A stretch of DNA of 49,620 nt, from positions 1 through 49,620 of the forward strand of contig DAOLIQ010000016.1 of the NCBI GenBank assembly GCA_035328465.1. The letters run 5' to 3'. Source of the stretch: JADJEI01 sp035328465. GTDB lineage: Bacteria > Bacteroidota > Ignavibacteria > Ignavibacteriales > Ignavibacteriaceae. Made by a program: the position numbers and the translations under genes. Position 1 is the stretch's first letter; every line of letters starts with the position of its first letter. The notes beneath the pieces were generated by a model. The model was not told the DNA's origin and searched no databases. It was given only the letters and a program-made list of their open reading frames with translations. This document shows positions 1-7,075 of this stretch, piece after piece.

Positions 1-64
1 GTCATTCTCGCGAAAGCGGGAATCTGCTTAATATTCAATAGATTCCTGTTTGCACGGGAATGAC
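1..64. repeat. imperfect inverted repeat, REP/MITE-like
   Basis: The first 24 bases (starting GTCATTCTCGCGAAAGCGGG) and bases 41-64 (ending GCACGGGAATGAC) are imperfect reverse complements around a 16-base AT-rich centre. The GTCATTCCCGCG...GGAATC type palindrome is a common dispersed intergenic repeat in many bacteria. It starts at the window edge, so its true left end may lie outside. Confidence 0.65.
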
Positions 65-73
65 ATATTGAAT

Positions 74-89
74 TTTTCAGAAGTCTCAT
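74..89. repeat. copy of a 16-bp repeat end also found at 21744-21759
   Basis: TTTTCAGAAGTCTCAT occurs here and again at 21744-21759, where its reverse complement (14 of 16 bases) also occurs at 21607-21620. This suggests that it is one end of a dispersed non-coding element. No matching opposite end is visible here within the window. Confidence 0.5.
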
Positions 90-127
90 GTAATTCATTC
101 AAATTTCTTAGCTATAGATTTCCACAT

Positions 128-171
128 TCGCTCCTATTTCACTCCTATTATACACCTAATTCACTCTAATT
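128..171. repeat. four tandem imperfect 11-bp repeats
   Basis: Units at 128-138 (TCGCTCCTATT), 139-149 (TCACTCCTATT), 150-160 (ATACACCTAAT) and 161-171 (TCACTCTAATT) sit head to tail about 80 bp upstream of the gene at 254. The period is close to one DNA helical turn. They could be protein-binding sites or simply a decayed microsatellite. Confidence 0.5.
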
Positions 172-253
172 GGTTATTTTTATTTAGAGATATGTACTCG
201 GTTTTATGTACGATTGAAATAAAACATATTTATTCACTTGAAAGAAATTTATT

Positions 254-970
254 ATGGTAAAAGTTAAACCCGGTATTTTTGGTCCGATAAGCGGAACGGT
301 AGGAGAATTTGTCTATAGAATAAGAAATGGTGATCAAGTAAAATATAAGAGACCTGTAAATCAAAAAATCAGCGATTCACCTGAAGCAGTAACAGCAAGA
401 TCAAGGTTTGCAATGAATGTAAATTTCTCCAGATTCGTCAATTCATTCCCGGCATTAAAGTTCATCTGGAAGCAGGCTAAAATAAAGTCCAGCAACCACT
501 ATCAGAAAATTATTAAGAGCAATTTAGAATTCACTAAAAAGTACGGCATATCTACCCGGAATATTATAACTCCTGCCGGGCTTCCATTTACAGTTGAAGA
601 AGTTTCAATAAAAGGAGGAGAGATAAGATTCAGAATTCCTTTTGATTCACCTAAGTTAATTGATTTAGCTGATGGCTCATTGTTTGTACATTTGGTTTTA
701 TACTTTTATGAAGCCAAGGAAGGAACAACTGCCGTTTACGATTTAAATTCTTTAACTAAAGAAATACCTAAAAAATCCGCAGGAAGGAGTTATACTATGC
801 AATTAGAACTGGATGAAAAAATTAAATCAAATATAAAAGAATATCGTAAAGTCATCTTGTACTTTGCAGCTTATAGTTATGTACAAGATTTGAAGAAGAT
901 TTTTTGGACGACAACTTTTTCGAAAGAGATAAATCTTGAATACACCCTTGACATTATTGGAAATAGGTAA
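254..970 (+). CDS. DUF6266-like hypothetical protein
   Basis: A 238-residue protein with no signal peptide and no clear membrane segment. The N-terminus has a Gly-rich pattern, GIFGPISGTVGEFVYR followed by K-Y-K-R-P, which resembles the start of Bacteroidota DUF6266 proteins (GxxGxxSGxVGxxV, then RxxP, then a stretch predicted to be helical with repeated F). The C-terminal half looks beta-rich. Function is unknown for this family. It stands alone on the plus strand, with repeats upstream and the tRNA region downstream. The start ATG is preceded by GAAAGAAATTTATT, a weak ribosome site. The family call rests on motif memory only and is moderate; the gene being real is likelier. Confidence 0.6.
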   Translation: MVKVKPGIFGPISGTVGEFVYRIRNGDQVKYKRPVNQKISDSPEAVTARSRFAMNVNFSRFVNSFPALKFIWKQAKIKSSNHYQKIIKSNLEFTKKYGISTRNIITPAGLPFTVEEVSIKGGEIRFRIPFDSPKLIDLADGSLFVHLVLYFYEAKEGTTAVYDLNSLTKEIPKKSAGRSYTMQLELDEKIKSNIKEYRKVILYFAAYSYVQDLKKIFWTTTFSKEINLEYTLDIIGNR

Positions 971-1039
971 TCATTCATTAATCAAATTAGGAAATCAAGG
1001 GAGAATGATCGTTGGAGGGTTATGTATTAGTTTGTTTCA

Positions 1040-1063
1040 GAGCCAACTGCCGGATTCGAACCG
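1040..1063 (-). repeat. partial tRNA-Thr 3'-end copy, cut by assembly gap
   Basis: The 24 bases are identical to the start of the blocks at 1164 and 1241. On the minus strand they form the end of a T-arm and the acceptor 3' strand of a tRNA. The copy runs into the N stretch, so whether a full tRNA existed is unknown. Confidence 0.7.
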
Positions 1064-1163
1064 NNNNNNNNNNNNNNNNNNNNNNNNNNNNNNNNNNNNN
1101 NNNNNNNNNNNNNNNNNNNNNNNNNNNNNNNNNNNNNNNNNNNNNNNNNNNNNNNNNNNNNNN
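1064..1163. other. assembly gap of exactly 100 N
   Basis: Bases 1064-1163 are all N. A length of exactly 100 is the usual placeholder for a scaffold gap of unknown size. Both flanks are copies of the same tRNA 3' sequence, so a repeat probably broke the assembly here. Protein-like reading frames across this region are spurious translations of tRNA sequence. Confidence 0.95.
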
Positions 1164-1164
1164 G

Positions 1165-1236
1165 AGCCAACTGCCGGATTCGAACCGGCGACCTTCCCGA
1201 TTTCTTCGGGATGCTCTACCCTTTCCTCTTTCCGGC
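1165..1236 (-). pseudogene. tRNA-Thr-like pseudo-tRNA
   Basis: On the minus strand this block keeps the tRNA-Thr 3' half exactly (variable loop, T-arm, acceptor 3' strand; shared 30-base block 1164-1193) and the GGTAGAGC end of the D-arm. The 5' acceptor strand and D-stem do not pair: it begins GCCGGAAAGAGG rather than GCCAACTTAGCTC. The anticodon arm pairs (TCCCG/CGGGA), but the loop reads AAGAAAT, lacking the universal U33. It is therefore probably not a working tRNA. It could be a degenerate copy or an assembly chimera next to the gap. Confidence 0.6.
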
Positions 1237-1241
1237 TTTCG

Positions 1242-1314
1242 AGCCAACTGCCGGATTCGAACCGGCGACCTACTCATTACGAATGAGTTGCTCTACCAGC
1301 TGAGCTAAGTTGGC
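1242..1314 (-). tRNA. tRNA-Thr (anticodon CGU)
   Basis: A 73-nt cloverleaf on the minus strand. The acceptor stem is GCCAACT/AGTTGGC. The D-arm is GCTC...GAGC with AGCTGGTA in the loop. The anticodon stem is ACTCA/TGAGT with loop TTCGTAA, giving anticodon CGT. The T-arm is GCCGG-TTCGAAT-CCGGC. The discriminator base is T. CCA is not encoded. All invariant positions (U33, TTCGAAT) are present. It reads ACG threonine codons and lies downstream of the small ribosomal-type gene on the same strand. Confidence 0.95.
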
Positions 1315-1341
1315 TTGTTGAATTTGGATTACAAAATATTG

Positions 1342-1364
1342 AGGCGAAGTGATGTCCTTCGCCT
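1342..1364 (-). terminator. hairpin between small ribosomal gene and tRNA-Thr
   Basis: AGGCGAAG (1342-1349) and CTTCGCCT (1357-1364) form a perfect 8-bp stem with a 7-base loop. On the minus strand it is followed by CAATATTTTG; on the plus strand by TTATTT. It may terminate transcription of the gene at 1395-1490 or be a processing stem before the tRNA. Confidence 0.45.
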
Positions 1365-1394
1365 TTATTTAAAAAATGAATTGAGATTGAATGA

Positions 1395-1490
1395 CTATCT
1401 TAATTTCTTTTTATGTCTATTCTTTCGTAATCGTTTTTTCCTTTTGTGAGTTGACATTTTATGTCGTTTTCTCTTTTTACCACAAGGCAT
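1395..1490 (-). CDS. AURKAIP1/COX24-type small basic ribosomal protein (bS22/mS38-like)
   Basis: A 31-residue, extremely basic protein starting MPCGKKRKRHKMSTHKRKKR and ending with L-R before TAG. This matches the pattern of the short AURKAIP1/COX24-domain proteins of Bacteroidota (MPSGKKRKRHKMATHKR type), which are related to mitochondrial mS38 and mycobacterial bS22 at the small ribosomal subunit. The start ATG at 1490 has GGAGAAAAA directly upstream, a good ribosome site. It lies between the tRNA-Thr and the zinc-ribbon gene, all on the minus strand, fitting a translation locus. Confidence is high because nearly every residue fits the family pattern. Confidence 0.85.
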   Translation of the reverse strand: MPCGKKRKRHKMSTHKRKKRLRKNRHKKKLR

Positions 1491-1509
1491 TTTTTCTCCG
1501 TTTATTTAA

Positions 1510-2451
1510 TTAATGTGAACTTAATAATTCCTGTGCTCTTTTTCCTGCATCAGTATTGGGATTTAATTTTACTGCTTTCTCCAACCATTGCTTTGCTGTT
1601 TGTAAATCTCCCGAAGCCATAGTAACTACCCCTAAATTCAGATGTGCAATTTGATGTGTTGGCTGATATGTAAGTGCTTTTTGCATTTCCTCTATCGCTT
1701 TAGGATAATTTTGTAAATTGTAGTAGCACACTCCCATATCAATTCTTGCGTCAGCATCCGAAGGATTTACTTCGAGATAATGAGTGTAATCAATTATAGC
1801 TTTATCATAAAATCCGGAATCATTTTTTAAGTGTGCAAGCTGAAGTAATAGTTGAATATTATTCGGCGCAGCTTTTACCTGCGCTTCCAGTTCGTTAATC
1901 TTTTGTACATTGTTTAGATCAACACCTGATGAACTTTCCTGCACGACATTATTCTGTGCTACTTCCTCTGAACCTGACAGGTTTATTTTTCCTGTAAGAA
2001 CTAATAAAATGAAAATTATAATAACACCCGCCGATATACCTAAAATTATTTTTTTTGAATCGAGCATTTTATTTTGATTGGGTGCTGCAATTTTTCTATC
2101 GTGCTTAATATGCTTTTTCGTAGCTGTCTTCTGATGAATATTCTTTACTTTAGTTTTTGCGGCTTGCTCTTCAACAATTTTATTTACTTTTAATTCCGGT
2201 TTTGGTTCATTCCGTTTTTGAACTTTTATATTCTCACCCGTCAACTTTGCACCGCAGCTAATGCACACTTCAGTGGATACCGGATTTTCTTCACCGCAAT
2301 TTTCACAGATCAAAACTTCATCACCGTTATCAACCTTTTCAATTTCGTTTTCATTGTTTTGCGTTATACTAATTAATTCAACACCACATTGAGGGCAAAA
2401 CTTAAACTCACCCGAAATCTCAAATCCACATGATGAACAAAAGCGAGTCAT
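1510..2451 (-). CDS. double zinc-ribbon, single-pass membrane TPR protein
   Basis: 313 residues in three parts. The N-terminus has two zinc ribbons: C5-x2-C8 with C19-x2-C22, and C49-x2-C52 with C63-x2-C66. A basic linker rich in K leads to one membrane helix at about 135-153. The C-terminus (about 195-310) holds three TPR repeats with the typical A/G pattern (for example DADARIDMGVCYYNLQNYPKA and the HLNLGVVTMASGDLQTAKQW region). The zinc ribbons would be cytoplasmic and the TPRs on the other side of the membrane. The start ATG directly abuts the stop (TAG-ATG) of the upstream HU gene, so the two are probably co-transcribed and translationally coupled. A scaffold or assembly role is likely, but no specific function can be read. 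Confidence 0.8.
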   Translation of the reverse strand: MTRFCSSCGFEISGEFKFCPQCGVELISITQNNENEIEKVDNGDEVLICENCGEENPVSTEVCISCGAKLTGENIKVQKRNEPKPELKVNKIVEEQAAKTKVKNIHQKTATKKHIKHDRKIAAPNQNKMLDSKKIILGISAGVIIIFILLVLTGKINLSGSEEVAQNNVVQESSSGVDLNNVQKINELEAQVKAAPNNIQLLLQLAHLKNDSGFYDKAIIDYTHYLEVNPSDADARIDMGVCYYNLQNYPKAIEEMQKALTYQPTHQIAHLNLGVVTMASGDLQTAKQWLEKAVKLNPNTDAGKRAQELLSSH

Positions 2452-2757
2452 CTATAAATTCTCCTTAAGATTTCCTTTCATTCCACTATCAACTAGTTCT
2501 TTAAAATCTTTTGAGAATTTGAAAGTCGGAACGAAATGTTCAGGCACAAATACTTTCTGTCCGCTTTTTGGATTTCTTGCATTACGAGCATTTTTCTTTT
2601 TCACTTTATAACTTCCGAAGCCGCGTATTTCAATACCTTTACCTTCGCGCAGAGATTCAATAACGGTTGTTAAAAAACCTTCAATTATCGCTTCAGTTTC
2701 TAATTTAGTAAGTCCGGTTCCATTTGCGACTTTGTCTACTATGTCAGCTTTGGTCAT
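2452..2757 (-). CDS. HU/IHF-family DNA-binding protein
   Basis: 101 residues beginning MTKADIVDKVANGTGLTK, with the helix pair followed by GKGIEIRGFGSYKVKKKNAR and the DNA-contact arm NPKSGQKVFVPEHFVPTFKFS. These are the hallmarks of HU/IHF dimers that bend DNA and compact the nucleoid. The arm has the conserved N-P-x-(S/T)-G but uses E-H-F-V-P at the position where classical HU has IPA, common in Bacteroidota/Chlorobi relatives. AAAGGA lies 7 bases before the ATG. It heads an operon with the zinc-ribbon/TPR gene. Whether it is HU or IHF-like cannot be settled from sequence alone. Confidence 0.92.
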   Translation of the reverse strand: MTKADIVDKVANGTGLTKLETEAIIEGFLTTVIESLREGKGIEIRGFGSYKVKKKNARNARNPKSGQKVFVPEHFVPTFKFSKDFKELVDSGMKGNLKENL

Positions 2758-2843
2758 CTGGCATTCCTTTCCATAAATCCTTTTAATTTAGAGTGTTAAG
2801 TTATTAAAGAACCTTTGCAAAAACAATTTTATTTTATTCAGGC

Positions 2844-2909
2844 GAACTATAACCGAAGTTGAGTAATTGTTCCCAATTTGAAAAGATTTCTCAACTTGGA
2901 ATGTAGTTC
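2844..2909. promoter_or_regulatory. nested inverted repeats in divergent intergenic region
   Basis: Outer arms GAACTA (2844-2849) and TAGTTC (2904-2909) enclose AAGTTGAG (2856-2863) and CTCAACTT (2890-2897), separated by symmetric 6-base internal loops. An inner AATTG/CAATT hairpin (2865-2869/2874-2878) sits inside. The region lies between the start of the HU gene (minus) and the gene at 2993 (plus), so it could be an operator or a structured leader. Confidence 0.45.
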
Positions 2910-2992
2910 ATAAAAAATGACTTAAATAATAACCAATTTTGATGGTATGCGATTTGAGTGCTTATTTACAATTAACAAAAAAGGAATTTAAA

Positions 2993-3367
2993 ATGGAATT
3001 ACTTCAAATTATTGAATCATCAGTTTTTTTATTCTCATTATTCGGAATATTTCTGCTTTTTATTTCATTTGTAAGTTATCGGATGAAAAGAACAAATAAT
3101 AAGTTGGTACTTCAACCTGTCCAGCGAAGTTCACAAACGGAAACTCAATCTGCGTTCAATAGCATAAAATCTAATGAAAATACAAAATTCATTAATAGTA
3201 ATTCTTTCCTTACAAATAGATTTGTCATTTTGAATGAGAATCCTATAATAACTAGTAATGCTCGAAATGAAAATTATTCATTTGAATATTCACACGTTAA
3301 CACTCAATCAGAAGAATATAAACGACTTAGACCGGCAAAATTTTACTCGCTTGATGAATTAAAGTAA
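2993..3367 (+). CDS. small single-pass membrane protein, unknown
   Basis: 124 residues from the ATG at 2993, which has AAGGA 7 bases upstream. An in-frame ATG at 2939 would add 18 residues but has no ribosome site. One membrane helix lies at about residues 9-28 (SVFLFSLFGIFLLFISFVSY), followed by a basic stretch and a low-complexity Asn/Ser-rich tail of about 90 residues, ending RPAKFYSLDELK. The tail is probably cytoplasmic by the positive-inside rule. No family is recognised. It stands between the HU operon (divergent) and the copper genes. Confidence 0.6.
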   Translation: MELLQIIESSVFLFSLFGIFLLFISFVSYRMKRTNNKLVLQPVQRSSQTETQSAFNSIKSNENTKFINSNSFLTNRFVILNENPIITSNARNENYSFEYSHVNTQSEEYKRLRPAKFYSLDELK

Positions 3368-3435
3368 ACCCCCAAATAAAACGCATTTTACGTCATCCCA
3401 TTTTAAGCATAGGGCTTTCCCGTTCACTTTAAAAA

Positions 3436-3463
3436 AAATGTGACCACTGCTGCCCAAATGTGA
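3436..3463. promoter_or_regulatory. AAATGTGA direct repeat upstream of copper genes
   Basis: AAATGTGA occurs at 3436-3443 and 3456-3463, exactly 20 bp apart (about two helical turns), roughly 90-110 bp before the copper chaperone start. A TCAC sits at 3424-3427, making a TCAC...GTGA inverted pair with the first copy. It is a candidate regulator-binding site. Confidence 0.35.
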
Positions 3464-3548
3464 TTTACTACTTTTTATCCGAACTATCCATTAAATATTT
3501 TTTTATCTTACTGCTGATTAAATTCAATTTTTTAGAAAGGAATTTTTT

Positions 3549-3746
3549 ATGCAGCTTGAAATAAAGATAGAAGGAATGTCCTGCCAGCATTGTGTAATGG
3601 CAGTTAAAAAAGAAATTTCAAAATTGGCTATAGACAATTTAGATGTAAAAATCGGTGAGGCTAAAGTTAAATTTGATGAATCAAAAGTTAACCCCGCAGC
3701 AATAAAACAAGCGATAGTTTCAGCCGGATATATTGTTGTAGAATAA
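3549..3746 (+). CDS. copZ: copper chaperone, heavy-metal-associated domain (CopZ-like)
   Basis: 65 residues forming a single HMA ferredoxin-like domain. The metal-binding loop is G-M-S-C12-Q-H-C15, and the rest follows the beta-alpha-beta pattern ending DESKVNPAAIKQAIVSAGYIV. Such proteins carry Cu(I) in the cytoplasm and hand it to the ATPase. The copper ATPase gene starts 8 bases downstream, which supports the copper assignment over mercury. AGAAAGGA lies 7 bases before the ATG. Length is typical for CopZ. Confidence 0.88.
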   Translation: MQLEIKIEGMSCQHCVMAVKKEISKLAIDNLDVKIGEAKVKFDESKVNPAAIKQAIVSAGYIVVE

Positions 3747-3754
3747 AAAATACC

Positions 3755-5989
3755 ATGAAAGAATTAAAGATTGAAAAATTATCTTTGCCTGTTGAAGGAA
3801 TGACCTGTGCAAGCTGTGTTGCCCGTGTAGAAAAAACAATAGCCAAGCTCGATGGAATAAAAAATGTTAGTGTTAACCTTGCTACTGAAAAAGCCTCATT
3901 TGAGTATGATCCTGATTTGCTTGATTTTAAAAAATTAGCAGATTCAATTGAAGATGCCGGCTATAAGCTTGATTTATCTTTACTTGATAAACAATCTTTA
4001 TCAACTGATTCGGCTGAATTAAAAGTTGACACTCATTTAAAAGAATTAAAGAATGATCTTTTATTCGCTGCTGTGCTTTCAGTGCCGATACTATTAATAA
4101 ATATGGGAATGATGTGGGAAGGTTTTTTTCTAAGAAAATTCCTGAACATTGAAGAGATAAATAAAATATTATTAATCCTTACCACGCCTGTGGTGTTCGT
4201 ATCCGGTAAAAGATTTTATAAAATTTTCTGGAATAACTTAAAGCATTTTACTGCTGATATGAATTCGCTGGTTGCAATTGGTACCGGTGCAGCTTTTGTT
4301 TTTAGTTTACTGCTCTCGCTATTCCCCGAATGGTTCTCTCATCAGCATAATCAACTTCATGTTTATTTCGATACGACTGCTGTGATAATAACTTTGATCT
4401 TGTTAGGTCGGTGGCTTGAAAGCAGAGCAAAATCTAAAACTGGAACTGCAATAAAAAAACTAATTGAACTTCAACCTAAGACAGCAATTGTAAAAGAGAA
4501 TAATCGTGAGATTGAAAAGAGATTAGAAGATTTAAAGTCAGGTGACATAGTTGTAATAAAACCCGGTGGAAAGATTCCTGCTGATGGAGTTATTATTTCT
4601 GGCACATCAACTGTAAATGAAGCAATGATAACCGGTGAAAGTTTACCAGTTGAAAAAAATATTGGGGCAAGCGTTATTGGCGGAACTATAAATTCAACAG
4701 GCTCATTTGAATTTAGAATTACAGAGATTGGAAATAATTCCGTACTCGGACAAATTATTAAATTAGTAGAAGCAGCTCAAGGCTCTAAAGCACCAATTCA
4801 AAACTTAGCTGATAAAGTTGCAGCAGTTTTTGTCCCGATTGTTGTTGGTATTGCATTAGCTACTTTTTTTATCTGGTTATTTTTGTCGCCTGATAATTTT
4901 AGCTTTGCATTAATGAATTTTGTTGCTGTGCTGATCATTGCCTGCCCTTGTGCTTTAGGACTAGCAACCCCGACAGCTCTGATTGTCGGGATGGGTAAAG
5001 GTGCGCAGAGCGGCATTCTTTTTAAGGATGGAGAAAGTTTGGAGGCACTCAATCACGCCGATATAATAATTTTTGATAAGACCGGAACAATAACGGACGG
5101 AATTTTATCAGTTAATGATATTTACACAAATAATATTTCTGAAGAAGAATTTCTTTCATTGCTTGCTTCCTTAGAAAGTAAATCCGAACACCCGATTGCC
5201 AAAGCTATTATGAATTACTCATTATCAAAAAGTATCAATCTCAAAACCATAAGCGAATTTGCAGCTGCACCCGGGAAAGGATTAAAAGCAAAATTTAATG
5301 ATGATTTTATTTTAGCCGGCAACAAATCATATATGAAAGAGAATAATGTTGATATGAACATTATTCTTGAAAGATTTAAAACTAATCCGACTGATAGCTC
5401 TTCAATAATTTATCTTGCAGTAAATGGTGAGGCAAAGGGATACGTCACAGTTAATGATTCAATAAAAAGTAACGCTTCTGAAGTAGTTAGAGAGTTAAAA
5501 CAAAATAATTTGGAGCCTGTTCTTTTGACCGGCGATAATTTTATTGTCGCTAAACGAGTTTCTGATACTGTTGGAATTTCTAAATTTGAAGCTGAGGTTT
5601 TACCAGAGAACAAATCATCTGTTGTAAAAAAATTTCAAAGTAACAATAAAAAAGTTGTTATGGTTGGTGACGGAATTAATGACGCCCCTGCCTTAGTCCA
5701 AAGCGATGTTGGAATTGCTATTGGAACAGGTACAGATGTGGCTATCGAAAGCGCTAACGTTGTGTTAATGAATGGAGATCTTGGCGGGATTGTTCAATCA
5801 TTTAAACTTTCCAAACAAACAATCAGAGTTATTAAACAGAATCTTTTCTGGGCATTTATTTATAATGTAATCGGAATTCCACTTGCAGCACTGGGATTAC
5901 TTAACCCGATGTTTGCAGCATTAGCAATGTCATTTAGTTCTGTTTCAGTTGTGAGTAATTCTCTAAGATTAAAACGAATGAAGTTATAA
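3755..5989 (+). CDS. copA: copper-exporting P1B-type ATPase
   Basis: 744 residues. An N-terminal HMA domain carries G-M-T-C18-A-S-C21. The membrane and catalytic parts follow in the usual order: the actuator motif TGES at 293-296, the intramembrane metal site C397-P-C399, the phosphorylated aspartate in D441-KTGT, the SEHP motif of P1B pumps about residue 483, and GDGIND at 638-643. CPC with one N-terminal HMA domain fits Cu(I) export (CopA/CtpA type) from the cytoplasm. It is co-transcribed with the CopZ-like chaperone 8 bases upstream. Nothing is missing or truncated. Confidence 0.95.
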   Translation: MKELKIEKLSLPVEGMTCASCVARVEKTIAKLDGIKNVSVNLATEKASFEYDPDLLDFKKLADSIEDAGYKLDLSLLDKQSLSTDSAELKVDTHLKELKNDLLFAAVLSVPILLINMGMMWEGFFLRKFLNIEEINKILLILTTPVVFVSGKRFYKIFWNNLKHFTADMNSLVAIGTGAAFVFSLLLSLFPEWFSHQHNQLHVYFDTTAVIITLILLGRWLESRAKSKTGTAIKKLIELQPKTAIVKENNREIEKRLEDLKSGDIVVIKPGGKIPADGVIISGTSTVNEAMITGESLPVEKNIGASVIGGTINSTGSFEFRITEIGNNSVLGQIIKLVEAAQGSKAPIQNLADKVAAVFVPIVVGIALATFFIWLFLSPDNFSFALMNFVAVLIIACPCALGLATPTALIVGMGKGAQSGILFKDGESLEALNHADIIIFDKTGTITDGILSVNDIYTNNISEEEFLSLLASLESKSEHPIAKAIMNYSLSKSINLKTISEFAAAPGKGLKAKFNDDFILAGNKSYMKENNVDMNIILERFKTNPTDSSSIIYLAVNGEAKGYVTVNDSIKSNASEVVRELKQNNLEPVLLTGDNFIVAKRVSDTVGISKFEAEVLPENKSSVVKKFQSNNKKVVMVGDGINDAPALVQSDVGIAIGTGTDVAIESANVVLMNGDLGGIVQSFKLSKQTIRVIKQNLFWAFIYNVIGIPLAALGLLNPMFAALAMSFSSVSVVSNSLRLKRMKL

Positions 5990-6011
5990 AAAAACCGGAT
6001 CAACTCCGGTT
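5986..6011 (-). terminator. Rho-independent terminator (minus strand)
   Basis: AACCGGA (5993-5999) and TCCGGTT (6005-6011) form a 7-bp stem with loop TCAAC. On the minus strand the stem runs into a T tract (bases 5988-5994 are A on the plus strand), 26 bases after the stop of the IMPDH-family gene. It may also slow plus-strand transcription from copA. Confidence 0.75.
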
Positions 6012-6036
6012 ATCGAATTTGTTAGATTATTCTGAA

Positions 6037-7053
6037 TTAGATTTTGGGTAATCTTTCTAAATAACTGCTTGTACTGAGGACAGCAAAACTCTCGGTATTT
6101 CTAAGTTCATCAATAGTTAAACAATTCATATAACTCATCGAACTTTTTAATCCATCCGAAATACTATCAATCACATTTTTAACCGCACCCTTGTATGCAA
6201 CCATAGTTTCTTCGCCTTCAATAAACTCATTACGCATCTTCACACCAAATGAAGCTGAACCTCTGTATTTTTTCCACAGCTGACCATTGTATTTAATGAC
6301 TTCTCCGGGTGTCTCACGTGTTCCCGAAAGCATTCTTCCGAGCATCACAACATCTGCACCAAGTGCTATAGCTTTTGCAACATCACCCGAACTTTTTATA
6401 CCGCCGTCTGCAATAATTTTTATGTTTAATTTCTTTTCTTTGCGTGTAAAATAAACATCAAGTAAAGAAGATACCTGCCCAATTCCTATTCCTGTTTGAA
6501 TCGAAGTTGTGCAAACACTTCCCCCGCCTATCCCAACTCGAACTGCATCAGCTCCGCTGCTTTCAAGCTGTTCCAATGTTGAACCGTGCGCCACATTTCC
6601 AATAATAATTTTTGAATCAAAGCGTTTTTTAATCTCGTATGTTTTTTGAAGCACTTCCTTATTATTTGCGTTGGCCGTATCCAGACAAATTACATATTGT
6701 TTTGAAGCGAGTTTCTCTATTATCCTTAGTTCAGTTGACAAAGCTATAGACACTGCTTTAATGCCATCCCCTTCGACTTCATCAGACAAGATTTCATCTA
6801 ATGATGAATCAAATCTATTCAGAATTCCAAGACAGCCAAGTTTTGATAATTCTTTTGCCATTTCAATCCCGGTAACAGTATCCATCGGGCTGGATAATAC
6901 CGGCACTGATAAATTGAGACCAAGAAATTGCGAGTTAGTCACTGCTTCGTTCCGCGATTTTAAAGCGGAAACTTGCGTTGGAATCAGACTCAAATCATCG
7001 TAGGTAAGAGATAGGAAATATTTATTTAGATCGGATTTGGTTTGTACGAACAT
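6037..7053 (-). CDS. IMP dehydrogenase/GMP reductase family protein without CBS domains
   Basis: 338 residues, a single TIM barrel with no inserted Bateman (CBS) domain; normal IMPDH is near 480-490. Visible family motifs are the start S-L-T-Y-D-D-L-S-L-I-P, S-S-P-M-D-T-V, the barrel D-T-A-N-A, the catalytic loop GIGGGSVCTT with Cys181, and IIADGGIKSSGDVAKAIALGAD followed by V-M-L-G. It keeps the catalytic cysteine used for the IMP/XMP or GMP intermediate. The loop has GGGS where most members have GPGS. Size favours GMP reductase or a CBS-less IMPDH; the sequence does not decide. It follows pepF by 22 bases on the minus strand and ends at a terminator. Confidence 0.85.
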   Translation of the reverse strand: MFVQTKSDLNKYFLSLTYDDLSLIPTQVSALKSRNEAVTNSQFLGLNLSVPVLSSPMDTVTGIEMAKELSKLGCLGILNRFDSSLDEILSDEVEGDGIKAVSIALSTELRIIEKLASKQYVICLDTANANNKEVLQKTYEIKKRFDSKIIIGNVAHGSTLEQLESSGADAVRVGIGGGSVCTTSIQTGIGIGQVSSLLDVYFTRKEKKLNIKIIADGGIKSSGDVAKAIALGADVVMLGRMLSGTRETPGEVIKYNGQLWKKYRGSASFGVKMRNEFIEGEETMVAYKGAVKNVIDSISDGLKSSMSYMNCLTIDELRNTESFAVLSTSSYLERLPKI

Positions 7054-7075
7054 ATTATTAGAATTTAACAGCCAA

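Noticed and set aside
936..1308. Protein-like frames across the N gap with QLPDSNRRPTHYE-type ends
   Set aside because: They are translations of tRNA 3' sequence and N bases, a known source of false annotations, not proteins.
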